Origin: an uncultured Lacinutrix sp.
GTDB lineage: Bacteria; Bacteroidota; Bacteroidia; Flavobacteriales; Flavobacteriaceae
NCBI RefSeq assembly: GCF_947500605.1
Contig: NZ_CANMSJ010000001.1
Span: 434,001 to 498,000 of the forward strand
Direction: 5' to 3'
DNA: 64,000 nucleotides
Shown here: positions 35,029 through 44,758 of the stretch, piece by piece
Numbering within the stretch: position 1 is the stretch's first letter
How the letters are laid out: each line of letters begins with the position of its first letter
Notes under the pieces: model-generated
The model's database searches: none
Told to the model about the DNA's origin: nothing
Seen by the model: only the letters and a program-made list of their open reading frames with translations
Position numbers and translations under genes: made by a program

Positions 35029-35469
35029 TTACTGCCATAAAACCGAAGTATCACTAGGCGAATAATAGTATTCAAACTCAATTATTTCTCCAGAATCTAA
35101 AGTGTCTCGACCTATTAAATAATAGGTTTTATCTACATGAATACTATAATACATTTTAGCCTTGTAAAATGTAATTTTATCTCCTGGTTGGTATATTTTT
35201 ACAGATTTTACATCCTCACTATTAAAATGAGACGCTTCGCCTACTACTAATGAATAGTGTTTAAACCTTAAATTAGTTTTATTCCATCGAATAGTACTCG
35301 CCTCTTTTAGTGCTTGAGGTTTATTTAAAAACATAGAATATGGAAGCTGCTTTGATACATCTTTTTTAGACTCGTATAAAACCGAAAAAATAATTAGAGC
35401 TAAAAAAAGAAATACTAATAAGCCCATGCCTATTAGTATTTTTATAATCGTTTTTCTTGTTATAGCCAT
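35029..35469 (-). CDS. single-TM hypothetical protein of 146 residues
   Basis: An N-terminal TM (MAITRKTIIKILIGMGLLVFLFLALIIFSVLY) is followed by a periplasmic beta-rich domain: KASTIRW-type strands, HYSLVVGEASHFNSEDVKSVKIYQPGD, FYKAKMYYSIHVDKTYYLIGRDTLDSGEIIEFEYYY. No family is recognised. Its ATG overlaps the stop of the nitronate monooxygenase-like gene (TAATG), so translation is coupled. Confidence 0.7.
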   Translation of the reverse strand: MAITRKTIIKILIGMGLLVFLFLALIIFSVLYESKKDVSKQLPYSMFLNKPQALKEASTIRWNKTNLRFKHYSLVVGEASHFNSEDVKSVKIYQPGDKITFYKAKMYYSIHVDKTYYLIGRDTLDSGEIIEFEYYYSPSDTSVLWQ

Positions 35470-36416
35470 TAGCTCACCAACTTATCTATAATCGCTTTTA
35501 TTGGCAGTATTGCTTTAGTATGCTCAATACTTGGTCCTGCTACCCAAACAGTTTTGTAAGTGGCTGTTTTTGCTGCATTTTCTGTAGCTTTCATTCCTAT
35601 TGAAAAACGAATCATTTTAACCCATTTTTTTAAGCTCTTGTTTTTATTTAAAACAGATTCTAACCAAGATTCTTTAGTACCAATTTTTTGGACATAAGGT
35701 GTGTTAATTACTGTACACGGTGTACCAGAAATACGCTGTGTCATTATAATATCTTTTGCACCGTAATCTACACAAGCTTGCTTATACTCGTCTGTTACTC
35801 CTGCTTCTATAGATGCAATAAACGGACTTCCAACACTAACACCTTCTGCTCCATAGTTTATCATCTTATCAATATCTGCTTTACAACCAACACCTCCTGC
35901 TGAGATTACTGGAATACTTAAAGCTTTACTTAATTGGTTTGTTAGTTCTTCTGGAGACAGATTACCTCTGTGGCCTCCAGCTTCATTATTTACTGCAATA
36001 GCTGCATCTGCTCCTAATTGTTCTACTTTTTGAGCAAAACGTAAATCGGTAACATCGCAAAATACTTTTATACCGGCTTTATGTGCTTGCCTAATCGTTT
36101 CTTCTGGGCTTCCTAAAGATGTAATTATAAAATCGCATCCTTCTTCGCAAATAACCTCTAACTGACCTTTGTATTTAAGGTTCGATTTATTTACTATTAA
36201 ATTAAATCCAAACGAACCGCCTTCTACTTTATTAGCTTTAAGCTCTTTTAAAACAGCTCTTAACTCATCTAGTGTTCTATAATTAAGTGCTGGAATACAT
36301 CCTGCTATTCCTCCTTTCATGGCTTCAGTTACCATGGCAACATTAGAGACCAAAAACATTGGTGCTTGAATTATTGGATACTTTATATTTAAAAGTTGAG
36401 TTAATTTAGTTTGCAT
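35469..36416 (-). CDS. nitronate monooxygenase-like NAD(P)H-dependent flavin oxidoreductase
   Basis: The 315-residue TIM-barrel flavoenzyme begins with YPIIQAPMFLVSNVAMVTEAMKGG and has FGFNLIV, CDVTDLRFAQKVEQLGADAAIAVNNEAGGHRG and AEGVSVGSPFIAS, the FMN phosphate loop. It belongs to the 2-nitropropane dioxygenase family (NMO/NQR). The substrate could be nitronate or a quinone; it is not decided by sequence. It is coupled to the single-TM gene downstream. Confidence 0.85.
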   Translation of the reverse strand: MQTKLTQLLNIKYPIIQAPMFLVSNVAMVTEAMKGGIAGCIPALNYRTLDELRAVLKELKANKVEGGSFGFNLIVNKSNLKYKGQLEVICEEGCDFIITSLGSPEETIRQAHKAGIKVFCDVTDLRFAQKVEQLGADAAIAVNNEAGGHRGNLSPEELTNQLSKALSIPVISAGGVGCKADIDKMINYGAEGVSVGSPFIASIEAGVTDEYKQACVDYGAKDIIMTQRISGTPCTVINTPYVQKIGTKESWLESVLNKNKSLKKWVKMIRFSIGMKATENAAKTATYKTVWVAGPSIEHTKAILPIKAIIDKLVS

Positions 36417-36492
36417 GATTTTTTATTTATTTAAACAAATATAATCAATAATTTATTATGCATGCATAATTCTTTTTTAATATGAAGCATAA

Positions 36493-36524
36493 AAAAACGC
36501 AACCAAATTAATGGTTGCGTTTTT
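36493..36524. terminator. intrinsic terminator between NMO-like and dnaK genes
   Basis: AAAAACGCAACCA pairs with TGGTTGCGTTTTT around AATTAA, with A and T tracts at the ends. On the - strand it ends the dnaK transcript before the flavin oxidoreductase gene. Confidence 0.8.
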
Positions 36525-36533
36525 AATATTTAT

Positions 36534-36560
36534 GGATTCCGCATCAAGTACGGAATGACA
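36534..36560. repeat. flavobacterial intergenic repeat at the dnaK 3' end
   Basis: GGATTCCGCATCAAGTACGGAATGACA forms a hairpin (ATTCCG/CGGAAT). Near-identical short repeats of this kind (GGATTCCGCATCAAGTGCGG...) are dispersed in many flavobacterial genomes. It lies six bases from the dnaK stop codon. Confidence 0.55.
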
Positions 36561-36566
36561 AAAAGA

Positions 36567-38471
36567 TTATTTAACTTCTTCGAAGTCTACATCTTCTACA
36601 TTGTCACTTTCTGCTTGAGCTGGTTCTCCTGCTCCTGCATCTGGTCCAGCTGCTCCACCTTGAGCATCTGCTTGTGCTTTGTACATTTCTTCGCTAGCTA
36701 CTTTCCAAACTTCGTTAAGTTTATCTAAAGCTGGCTCAATAACTGCTACATCTCTAGTTTCGTAAGCTACTTTTAATTCAGCTAAAGCTTCTTCAATTGG
36801 TGCTTTTTTATCGTCAGATATTTTATCACCAAATTCTTTTAATTGATTTTCTGTTTGGAAAATCATAGAATCTGCTTCGTTTAATTTCTTAGCATTTTCT
36901 GCTGCTTTTGCATCTGCTTCTGCATTTGCTTCAGCATCAGCTCTCATTGCTTTAATTTCTTCTTCAGTTAAACCAGAAGACGCTTCGATACGGATATCTT
37001 GAGTCTTGTTAGTTGCTTTATCTGTAGCAGAAACTTTAATGATTCCATTTGCATCGATATCGAAAGTTACTTCAATTTGAGGAACTCCTCTTTGTGCTGG
37101 TGGAATATCACTTAAGTGAAAACGTCCAATTGTTTTGTTATCTGCAGCCATAGCTCTTTCACCTTGTAATACATGGATTTCCACTGAAGGTTGGTTATCT
37201 GCTGCTGTAGAGAATACTTGAGATTTTTTAGTAGGAATCGTTGTATTTGCTTCAATAAGTTTCGTCATTACGTTACCCATTGTTTCGATACCTAATGATA
37301 AAGGTGTTACATCTAAAAGTAATACATCTTTAACATCTCCAGATAAAACTCCACCTTGAATTGCTGCTCCTAAAGAAACAACTTCATCAGGGTTTACGCC
37401 TTTAGAAGGTGTTTTTCCAAAGAACTTTTCTACTGCTTGTTGTACTGCTGGGATACGTGTAGATCCACCAACTAAAATTACTTCGTCGATATCACTTTTA
37501 GATAATCCTGCTGCTTTTAAAGCTGTTGCACAAGGCTCTATTGTTCTTTTTACTAAATCGTCAATTAACTGCTCGAATTTAGAACGTGTTAAAGTACGTA
37601 CTAAGTGTTTTGGTCCAGATGCAGTAGCTGTAATGTAAGGTAAGTTAATTTCTGTTTGCTCTGAAGCAGATAACTCAATCTTAGCTTTTTCTGCAGCTTC
37701 TTTTAAACGTTGTAAAGACATTGGGTCTTTACGTAAGTCCATAGACTCTTCAGCGTTAAATTCATCAGCTAACCAATCAATAAGTTTTTGATCTACGTCA
37801 TCACCACCTAAGTGTGTATCACCATCTGTAGATAAAACTTCAAATACACCATCTCCTAATTCTAAGATAGATACATCATGCGTTCCACCACCAAAATCGA
37901 AAACAACGATTTTTTGATCAACTCCTTTTTTGTCCATACCATAAGCTAAAGCTGCTGCTGTTGGCTCGTTGATAATACGACGTACTTTTAATCCTGCAAT
38001 TTCACCAGCTTCTTTAGTTGCTTGACGTTGTGCATCGTTAAAATATGCTGGTACAGTAATTACTGCCTCAGATACTGAAGCTCCTAAGTAATCTTCAGCT
38101 GTTTTTTTCATTTTCTGTAATACCATTGCAGATAATTCTTGTGGCGTATATAAACGACCATCAATATCAACACGTGGTGTGTCATTATCTCCTTTTACTA
38201 CTTTGTATGGTACACGTTCTGCTTCTTTTTTAGACTCAGTGTACTTGTTACCCATAAAACGTTTAACCGAATAAACTGTTTTTGTTGGGTTAGTTACTGC
38301 TTGTCTTTTTGCTGGATCTCCAACTTTAATTTCTCCTCCTTCTACAAAGGCAATTACAGATGGTGTTGTTCTTTTACCTTCTGCATTAGGGATAACTACT
38401 GGCTCGTTACCTTCCATTACAGAAACGCAAGAGTTGGTAGTTCCTAAATCGATTCCAATAATCTTACTCAT
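36567..38471 (-). CDS. dnaK: Hsp70 chaperone DnaK
   Basis: The 634-residue chaperone is complete: nucleotide-binding domain ([53 protein letters not shown]), the linker [17 protein letters not shown] and a substrate-binding domain, ending in an acidic tail EDVDFEEVK. It refolds and holds client proteins with DnaJ and GrpE. Neither dnaJ nor grpE is adjacent. A 13-bp palindrome lies upstream (38569-38581). Confidence 0.97.
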   Translation of the reverse strand: MSKIIGIDLGTTNSCVSVMEGNEPVVIPNAEGKRTTPSVIAFVEGGEIKVGDPAKRQAVTNPTKTVYSVKRFMGNKYTESKKEAERVPYKVVKGDNDTPRVDIDGRLYTPQELSAMVLQKMKKTAEDYLGASVSEAVITVPAYFNDAQRQATKEAGEIAGLKVRRIINEPTAAALAYGMDKKGVDQKIVVFDFGGGTHDVSILELGDGVFEVLSTDGDTHLGGDDVDQKLIDWLADEFNAEESMDLRKDPMSLQRLKEAAEKAKIELSASEQTEINLPYITATASGPKHLVRTLTRSKFEQLIDDLVKRTIEPCATALKAAGLSKSDIDEVILVGGSTRIPAVQQAVEKFFGKTPSKGVNPDEVVSLGAAIQGGVLSGDVKDVLLLDVTPLSLGIETMGNVMTKLIEANTTIPTKKSQVFSTAADNQPSVEIHVLQGERAMAADNKTIGRFHLSDIPPAQRGVPQIEVTFDIDANGIIKVSATDKATNKTQDIRIEASSGLTEEEIKAMRADAEANAEADAKAAENAKKLNEADSMIFQTENQLKEFGDKISDDKKAPIEEALAELKVAYETRDVAVIEPALDKLNEVWKVASEEMYKAQADAQGGAAGPDAGAGEPAQAESDNVEDVDFEEVK

Positions 38472-38568
38472 ATCTTTATTTGTTTTATGTTTTCCGCTTA
38501 ATGCGAAATAAATTATATTAATTATTTACGATTGCATAAAGACAATGATTATGCCATTAGAAAAAATG

Positions 38569-38581
38569 TGACATGATGTCA
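38569..38581. promoter_or_regulatory. 13-bp palindrome TGACATGATGTCA in the dnaK/lipoprotein divergent region
   Basis: TGACAT-G-ATGTCA is a perfect palindrome, 98 bases upstream of the dnaK ATG and 81 bases upstream of the lipoprotein ATG. It does not fit CIRCE. It could be a dimeric-regulator site acting on either gene. Function unknown. Confidence 0.4.
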
Positions 38582-38661
38582 TATCTTATTATTTATAAAT
38601 TATATCTATTTGGCGCTACTTTGGTATTAGTTTTGATATATTTATTAAAAAATTAAATATT

Positions 38662-39147
38662 ATGAAACGTATATTATCGGTAATTACTGTAATCACTTTA
38701 TTATTAACGTCTTGCGAAGGTCCAGAAGGACCTAGAGGTTTCGATGGTGCCATTATAGCTTCTTCAGCTTTTGAAATTGAATTAGACCTTAACCAAACTA
38801 ACAATTATGAATACTTTGAAGCTTATGGTTTCCAAGTGTTACCAACAGACGTTACGTTAGTCTATATATTATGGGAAACAGTTAACGGACAAGATGTTTG
38901 GAGACTTATGCCACAAACGGTTCAGTTTGATGACGGTGATTTGGTTTATAATTATGACTTTACACAAACCGATGTTAGATTTTTTCTAGACGGCACAACA
39001 GATTTTTCTCTTTTAGATAGTTCATACACACAAAACCAAGTATTTAGAGTTGTGGTTGTACCTGCAGATAATGTTGGAAAAACTTCTAACACTAATTTAG
39101 AGGCAGTTATGACACAATATAATATTAAAGCATTTACTAAACGTTAA
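38662..39147 (+). CDS. lipoprotein with short collagen-like G-x-y run
   Basis: The 161-residue product has a lipoprotein signal (MKRILSVITVITLLLTSC, lipidated Cys18), immediately followed by GPEGPRGFDG, a short Gly-x-y run. The mature domain is beta-rich and unrecognised (VTLVYILWETVNGQDVWRLMPQTVQFDDGDLVYNYDFT; FRVVVVPADNVG). A Cys plus Gly-x-y start recurs in lipoproteins of Bacteroidota. It is divergent from dnaK. Confidence 0.75.
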   Translation: MKRILSVITVITLLLTSCEGPEGPRGFDGAIIASSAFEIELDLNQTNNYEYFEAYGFQVLPTDVTLVYILWETVNGQDVWRLMPQTVQFDDGDLVYNYDFTQTDVRFFLDGTTDFSLLDSSYTQNQVFRVVVVPADNVGKTSNTNLEAVMTQYNIKAFTKR

Positions 39148-39175
39148 AATAGTAGTCATTATAAAATAAATGCAG

Positions 39176-39210
39176 ACAGCTTTGATGTTAATAATCAAAG
39201 CTGTTTTTTT
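39176..39210 (+). terminator. intrinsic terminator of the lipoprotein gene
   Basis: ACAGCTTTGAT pairs with ATCAAAGCTGT around GTTAATA, followed by T7. Confidence 0.85.
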
Positions 39211-39234
39211 ATGTTTTAAACATAAACAATAAAC

Positions 39235-39242
39235 TATATTTG
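39235..39242 (+). promoter_or_regulatory. -7 element of sdaA
   Basis: TATATTTG is an exact TAnnTTTG match, 24 bases before the sdaA ATG. A -33 element is not clear. Confidence 0.45.
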
Positions 39243-39266
39243 TGTTACTAAAACGATATAGTAATT

Positions 39267-40691
39267 ATGGAATGTATTTCAGTTTTCGATATGCTAAAAA
39301 TTGGTGTTGGGCCATCGAGTTCCCACACTTTAGGACCTTGGCGTGCTGCCGAACGTTGGTTACAAGAATTAAAAGATGATAATGTCTTTAATACTGTTAC
39401 CAGAATTCAAGTAGACTTATATGGTTCTTTATCTTTAACAGGAATAGGGCATGCTACCGATTTAGCTGTTATGCTAGGTTTAAGCGGTAGTGATCCAGAA
39501 TATATACCTACCGAAACTATAGATATTATTATAGCTTCGATTACAAATACTGAAAAACTTGTTTTAGGTAACGAAAAGATTATTGACTTTGATATGCAAT
39601 CTGAGATTGTATTCAACAAAGTGTTTCTCCCTTTTCATTCTAACGCCATTACTTTTACTGCCTTTAGTATGAATACCGAAATACATCAATCTACCTTCTA
39701 CTCTATTGGTGGTGGATTTGTTATAAAAGAAGAACGTACCGTAGATGCCGAAAACCAAGAACTTAAAAGTGAATTTCCTTTTCCTGTAGATAAAGCAACA
39801 GAATTATTAGCTTTTTGTAAGAGTGAAAATAAAACCATTTCTGAAATTGTTTTAGAAAACGAACGCTCCCTTAGAGACGATAAAACTATAGATCACGAAT
39901 TGCAACGTATTTGGCAGACTATGCTAGATTGTATGTTTACAGGCTGCCATACCGAAGGTACTTTACCGGGAGGACTAAATGTAAGACGTCGTGCTTACGA
40001 TATGCATAAAAACTTAAATATTGAAATGCCTTATGTTACTTCTCAAGATTGGTTGCAATCTATAAGACAAAGTGAGGTTAAATTTAGGCAAATATTAAAA
40101 TGGGTAAGTTGCTTTGCATTATCTGTAAACGAAGTAAACGCATCGCTAGGTCGTGTGGTTACTGCTCCTACTAATGGTAGTGCTGGCGTTATTCCTGCGG
40201 TTTTAATGTACTATATGGTAATAGAAAACCATGAAGCAGATTTTAAACACATCAAACAATTTTTATTAGTTGCAGGAGAAATAGGAAGTATATTTAAAAA
40301 AGGTGCCACTATCTCTGCCGCTATGGGTGGTTGTCAGGCCGAAATTGGTGTAAGTTCTGCAATGGCAGCTGCTGCTTTAACAGAATTACTTGGTGGTTCT
40401 CCAGAACAAGTTATGATTGCCGCAGAAATCGCTATGGAACACCACTTAGGTTTAACCTGTGATCCTATTGGCGGATTAGTGCAAATTCCTTGTATAGAAC
40501 GTAATGCAATGGGAGCTATTAAAGCCATTAATGCAGCAGAATTAGCCTTAGATACAGATCCTAAAAATGCAAAAGTACCATTAGACAAAGTTGTTGAGAC
40601 TATGTGGGAAACAGCTAAGGATATGAACAACAAGTATAAAGAAACTAGCGAAGGAGGTTTGGCAGTACGCGTTAACATGGCAGACTGTTAG
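39267..40691 (+). CDS. sdaA: L-serine ammonia-lyase (single-chain, iron-sulfur)
   Basis: The 474-residue enzyme has the beta domain at the N-terminus ([24 protein letters not shown]) and the alpha domain with the [4Fe-4S] ligands: [11 protein letters not shown] region, [21 protein letters not shown] and [22 protein letters not shown]. It deaminates L-serine to pyruvate. The two domains are fused in one chain, as in E. coli SdaA. It stands alone. Confidence 0.95.
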   Translation: MECISVFDMLKIGVGPSSSHTLGPWRAAERWLQELKDDNVFNTVTRIQVDLYGSLSLTGIGHATDLAVMLGLSGSDPEYIPTETIDIIIASITNTEKLVLGNEKIIDFDMQSEIVFNKVFLPFHSNAITFTAFSMNTEIHQSTFYSIGGGFVIKEERTVDAENQELKSEFPFPVDKATELLAFCKSENKTISEIVLENERSLRDDKTIDHELQRIWQTMLDCMFTGCHTEGTLPGGLNVRRRAYDMHKNLNIEMPYVTSQDWLQSIRQSEVKFRQILKWVSCFALSVNEVNASLGRVVTAPTNGSAGVIPAVLMYYMVIENHEADFKHIKQFLLVAGEIGSIFKKGATISAAMGGCQAEIGVSSAMAAAALTELLGGSPEQVMIAAEIAMEHHLGLTCDPIGGLVQIPCIERNAMGAIKAINAAELALDTDPKNAKVPLDKVVETMWETAKDMNNKYKETSEGGLAVRVNMADC

Positions 40692-40820
40692 AGTCTAACT
40701 CATCCTAAAATAGAATGAATAGCGATACACAATTAAATAGATCTAATCGAATTAATCATAAGATAGAACTATTGAGTAAGTAAATTTAGTATTTTTACAG
40801 TCTATCTTAATTTAAAATAA

Positions 40821-41639
40821 ATGTCAGTAGCAAAAAAAGAATATAAAAGAGTAACGGTAAAATCATTAGTCGATATGAAAAAGCGAGGAGAGAAAATTTC
40901 CATGCTTACTGCATACGATTATACTATGGCAAAAATTGTTGATGGAGCCGGAATAGATGTTATTTTGGTTGGTGATTCTGCTAGTAATGTCATGGCTGGA
41001 CACGAAACAACATTACCTATTACTTTAGATCAAATGATTTATCATGCTTCTTCTGTTATTCGTGCTATTGATCGCTCTTTAGTAGTTGTAGATTTACCTT
41101 TTGGAAGTTACCAAAGTGACCCAAAAGAAGCTTTACGTTCTGCCATTAGAATTATGAAAGAATCTGGCGGACACGCCGTTAAAATGGAAGGTGGTAAAGA
41201 AGTAAAAGACTCTATCAAACGTATTTTACATGCTGGAATTCCTGTTATGGGACATTTAGGTTTAACACCACAATCTATCTATAAATTTGGTACTTACACT
41301 GTTCGTGCTAAAGAAGAAGAAGAAGCGATACAACTTAAAGAAGATGCTTTAATGCTTGAAAAAGCAGGTTGTTTTGCAATTGTTTTAGAAAAAATACCTG
41401 CTAAATTAGCACAAGAAGTTGCCGAGAGCGTCTCTATTCCTGTAATTGGAATTGGTGCTGGCAACGGTGTCGATGGACAAGTTTTAGTAACACATGACAT
41501 GATTGGTATGACACATGAATTCAATCCGCGTTTTTTAAGACGTTACATGAATTTATATGAAGAAATGACCAACGCATTCACACAATATGGTGAAGATGTA
41601 AAAAGTGGTGATTTTCCTAATGATGAGGAGCAGTATTAA
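40821..41639 (+). CDS. panB: 3-methyl-2-oxobutanoate hydroxymethyltransferase (PanB)
   Basis: The 272-residue (beta/alpha)8 enzyme shows [37 protein letters not shown] (metal and substrate site), [15 protein letters not shown] and [23 protein letters not shown]. It makes ketopantoate in pantothenate/CoA synthesis. No other pan gene is next to it in the window. Confidence 0.95.
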   Translation: MSVAKKEYKRVTVKSLVDMKKRGEKISMLTAYDYTMAKIVDGAGIDVILVGDSASNVMAGHETTLPITLDQMIYHASSVIRAIDRSLVVVDLPFGSYQSDPKEALRSAIRIMKESGGHAVKMEGGKEVKDSIKRILHAGIPVMGHLGLTPQSIYKFGTYTVRAKEEEEAIQLKEDALMLEKAGCFAIVLEKIPAKLAQEVAESVSIPVIGIGAGNGVDGQVLVTHDMIGMTHEFNPRFLRRYMNLYEEMTNAFTQYGEDVKSGDFPNDEEQY

Positions 41640-41772
41640 ATAATGTTCAGTTTCTAGTATTCAGTATTTACTCATCTCTGAATAGTTCTGTGTAAACTCA
41701 GAGAATCTTTGTACGATTTTTGATAAATCCTTTAGATTCTCTAATTTTAATTTATTCTTTTAAAACAAATTA

Positions 41773-42468
41773 GTGGCAAAAATCATTTCTACAAAAGACA
41801 ACCTTCAGGTTATTTACGAAGACAATCACATTATTGTAGTTAATAAACGTGCTGGTGATATTGTACAAGGCGATAAAACTGGAGATAAACCTTTAAGCGA
41901 TGTTGTAAAGGAATATATTGCTGAGAAATACAATAAGCCTGGAAACGTATATTTAGGAACAGTACATAGGCTTGATAGACCAACTACTGGCTTGGTTATA
42001 TTTGCTAAAACCAGTAAAGCTTTACCTCGATTAAATAAATTATTTGTTTCAAAAGATATTTCTAAAACCTATTGGGCTTTAGTAAAAAATAAGCCTGAAA
42101 AAGATAGTGATACACTTATTAATTGGCTTATAAAGAATCCTAAAAACAATAAATCTAGAGCACATATTAACGAGGTTCCAGATAGCAAAAAAGCTATTCT
42201 TCATTATAAAACAATTAAGACTTTAGATAATTATTTCTTATTAGAAGTAAATTTAGAAACCGGCCGTCATCACCAAATACGAGTACAGCTATCTACTATT
42301 GGCTCTCCAATAAAAGGTGATTTAAAATATGGTTTCGATCGTAGTAATAAAGATGCCAGTATTAGTCTTCATGCAAGAAACATACAGTTTACACATCCTG
42401 TTTCTAAAGAAAAATTAAACATAACTGCTCCTCTACCTAAAGATCCAATTTGGAATGCTTGCTTATAG
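41773..42468 (+). CDS. RluA-family pseudouridine synthase
   Basis: The 231-residue protein uses a GTG start at 41773. It has the family motif HRLDRPTTGLVIFAKT with the catalytic Asp (residue about 66), then LNKLFVSKDISKTYWALV and the RNA-binding GRHHQIRVQLS. There is no N-terminal S4 domain, so it is a short RluA/RluC-like enzyme, and its target uridine is not predictable. The next gene, an aldehyde dehydrogenase, begins 72 bases downstream. Confidence 0.88.
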   Translation: MAKIISTKDNLQVIYEDNHIIVVNKRAGDIVQGDKTGDKPLSDVVKEYIAEKYNKPGNVYLGTVHRLDRPTTGLVIFAKTSKALPRLNKLFVSKDISKTYWALVKNKPEKDSDTLINWLIKNPKNNKSRAHINEVPDSKKAILHYKTIKTLDNYFLLEVNLETGRHHQIRVQLSTIGSPIKGDLKYGFDRSNKDASISLHARNIQFTHPVSKEKLNITAPLPKDPIWNACL

Positions 42469-42540
42469 TTAAAAGTTTAAGATTTTGTTACAATAGCTTT
42501 CCGTTTTAAAAGCGTAACTTACTTTTTTAATTAACTATTT

Positions 42541-43911
42541 ATGATCCCTAAATTATTACAATCTCAAAAAGAATATTTTAAAACTGGAGAAACAAAATCT
42601 ATTGCTTTTAGAAAACAAGCTTTAAAAAGACTTAAAACGGAGCTTATAAAACGTGAAAACGATATCATTGAAGCTTTAGCTAAAGACTTTAAAAAGCCCG
42701 CATTCGAGTCTGTTTTAACAGAAACGGTAGTTGTCCTTTCAGATTTAGATTTAATGATTAAAAACATCTCTAAATGGTCTAAACCTAAGCGAGTACTACC
42801 TGCTTTAATGAACTTTCCGTCTACAGACAAATTGTATTCTGAGCCTTATGGACAAACACTAATCATTGCACCTTGGAATTATCCTTATCAATTAGCAATT
42901 GCTCCAATGGTAGCTGCTATTGCTGCAGGAAATACGGTTGTATTAAAACCGAGTGAACTTACTCCAAATACTTCAACGTTATTAAACACAATTATTAAAA
43001 CTGTTTTTAAACCAGAACATGTTTGTGTTGTTGAAGGTGGTGTAGATGTATCTACTACTCTACTTGCACAACGTTGGGATTATATTTTCTTTACAGGAAG
43101 TGTAAATGTTGGTAAAATTGTTGCTAAAGCTGCAGCTGAAAATCTAACACCAATAACATTAGAATTAGGTGGTAAAAATCCATGTATTATAGACGAAACA
43201 GCAAATATAAAACTAACTGCCAAACGTATTGTTTGGGGTAAATTTTTAAATGCAGGACAAACCTGTATTGCTCCAGATTATATATTAATTGCCCAAAATA
43301 AAAAAGAAGCTTTTTATAAAGCTATGAGGGCTGAAATTGAAAAAGCTTATACTAACAATCCTAAAGCATCAGAAGATTTTTGTCGTATTGTAAACCAAAA
43401 GAATTTTGAGCGTTTAAATGGAATGCTTACAAACGAGAACTGCATTATAGGTGGACAAACAGATGCCAAAACATTATACATCTCTCCTACTCTTATAGAT
43501 GAACCAAGTTTAGACAGTGAAGTCATGAAAGATGAAATATTCGGTCCAATACTTCCTGTTATTTCTTATAAAAATGAAGCAGAAATTGAAACCATAATTT
43601 CTAAATACGAAAAACCATTGTCGCTTTATGTGTTTAGCACAAATTCAGCGAAAGCTAAAAAAGTAATTGAAAAATTCTCTTTTGGTGGTGGCTGTATTAA
43701 CGATACTGTTGTTCATTTTGCTAACCATAGATTACCATTTGGCGGTACTGGTAATAGTGGTATTGGTGCTTACCATGGTAAATTATCTTTCGATACTTTT
43801 TCTCACCAAAAAGCAGTTGTTAAAAAAGGAAACTGGTTAGATTTACCGGTACGTTATGCTCCTTATACAGGAAAGTTAAAAAAGGTCAAGAAGATTTTGA
43901 AATGGTTATAA
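42541..43911 (+). CDS. aldehyde dehydrogenase (ALDH3-like)
   Basis: The 456-residue ALDH has the ALDH3-type short N-terminus and the family core: IIAPWNYPYQLAIAPMVAAIAAGNTVVLKPSE, FFTGSVNVGKIVAKAAAE, the general base E in LELGGKNPCIID and the catalytic Cys in FLNAGQTCIAPDYILI. The C-terminus LPFGGTGNSGIGAYHG is typical. It oxidises aliphatic or aromatic aldehydes with NAD(P); the substrate is unknown. It is convergent with the histidine kinase gene. Confidence 0.92.
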   Translation: MIPKLLQSQKEYFKTGETKSIAFRKQALKRLKTELIKRENDIIEALAKDFKKPAFESVLTETVVVLSDLDLMIKNISKWSKPKRVLPALMNFPSTDKLYSEPYGQTLIIAPWNYPYQLAIAPMVAAIAAGNTVVLKPSELTPNTSTLLNTIIKTVFKPEHVCVVEGGVDVSTTLLAQRWDYIFFTGSVNVGKIVAKAAAENLTPITLELGGKNPCIIDETANIKLTAKRIVWGKFLNAGQTCIAPDYILIAQNKKEAFYKAMRAEIEKAYTNNPKASEDFCRIVNQKNFERLNGMLTNENCIIGGQTDAKTLYISPTLIDEPSLDSEVMKDEIFGPILPVISYKNEAEIETIISKYEKPLSLYVFSTNSAKAKKVIEKFSFGGGCINDTVVHFANHRLPFGGTGNSGIGAYHGKLSFDTFSHQKAVVKKGNWLDLPVRYAPYTGKLKKVKKILKWL

Positions 43912-43924
43912 TCAAGGAAATATA

Positions 43925-44758
43925 TTATTTCTTTTCATGATTATAAGGATACTTTATTTCTAATACAACACCTTCACCAACCTTAGAACTTAGATTATAC
44001 TCTGTATTAATCAGTTCTGCACGGCTTTTCATGTTAAGTAATCCTGATCCTTTTTCTACAGTATCCATATCGAAACCTTTTCCGTCGTCACTTGCTACTA
44101 TTACAAGCTTATCTTCTAAATAATTTAATTTTACTAATAAATTTTTAGCTTGAGAATATTTTACCGTGTTAGAAAAGAATTCTTGAAGTATTCTAAAAAT
44201 AATAATTTCATGCTTTGTATTTTTAAAAGGTACAATCTCTCCCTTGACATGCAATTCTGCAGTAGCAAATCTTAATTTTTTAAGTCTATTTAATTCATTT
44301 TCAATAGACTGTTCAAATCCAATATTTAAAACAACTTCATTATTTAAAGAACGAGATAACATTCTCACTTCTTTTAAACTCTCTTTTACAGTACTTGCAG
44401 CTTCGGTAAAGTTCTCTTTTACATCATCACTAACTTGTGTTTTTAGTATGTTCATTTGCATACTTGCAGCAGCTAGTAATTGACCCACATTATCGTGTAG
44501 TTCCCAACCAATATTTTTTAAAGTTTGTTCTTGTATTTCGGTTTGTGCATTACTTAATTCTTCCTCAAAAGCTTGCTGTTGCTTAATTTTATCAATCAGT
44601 AATTTGTTTTTCCTTTTCTGAAAAACAATAAAAAACAAAATAACCAAAGCGGTTACTATTACTAAAACACCAATCATATAGATTAATAAATAGCGTTCTG
44701 CGGAAGTGGATTTTTTCACCTCTTGAAATATAGAGGATAGCATTAGTAAATTATACAT
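43925..44758 (-). CDS. histidine kinase of the HisKA_3/NarL type, without sensor domain
   Basis: Starting at ATG 44758 (overlapping the previous stop by 8 bases) gives 277 residues. One TM helix (about residues 22-48) is followed by a short coiled coil, the HisKA_3 box with phospho-acceptor His (NIGWELHDNVGQLLAAASMQMNIL) and an HATPase_c domain (ILQEFFSNTVKYSQAKNLL; SDDGKGFDM; GSGLLNMKSRAELI). It has no input domain of its own. The overlap with the 7-TM gene suggests that protein supplies the signal (inference). No response regulator gene is adjacent. An upstream TTG-type start at 44830 would duplicate part of the 7-TM gene and is rejected. Confidence 0.85.
   Translation of the reverse strand: MYNLLMLSSIFQEVKKSTSAERYLLIYMIGVLVIVTALVILFFIVFQKRKNKLLIDKIKQQQAFEEELSNAQTEIQEQTLKNIGWELHDNVGQLLAAASMQMNILKTQVSDDVKENFTEAASTVKESLKEVRMLSRSLNNEVVLNIGFEQSIENELNRLKKLRFATAELHVKGEIVPFKNTKHEIIIFRILQEFFSNTVKYSQAKNLLVKLNYLEDKLVIVASDDGKGFDMDTVEKGSGLLNMKSRAELINTEYNLSSKVGEGVVLEIKYPYNHEKK

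Noticed and set aside
41700-41742. AGAGAATCT...AGATTCTCT pair after panB
   Set aside because: Stem of nine with a 25-base loop and no T tract; too weak for a terminator.
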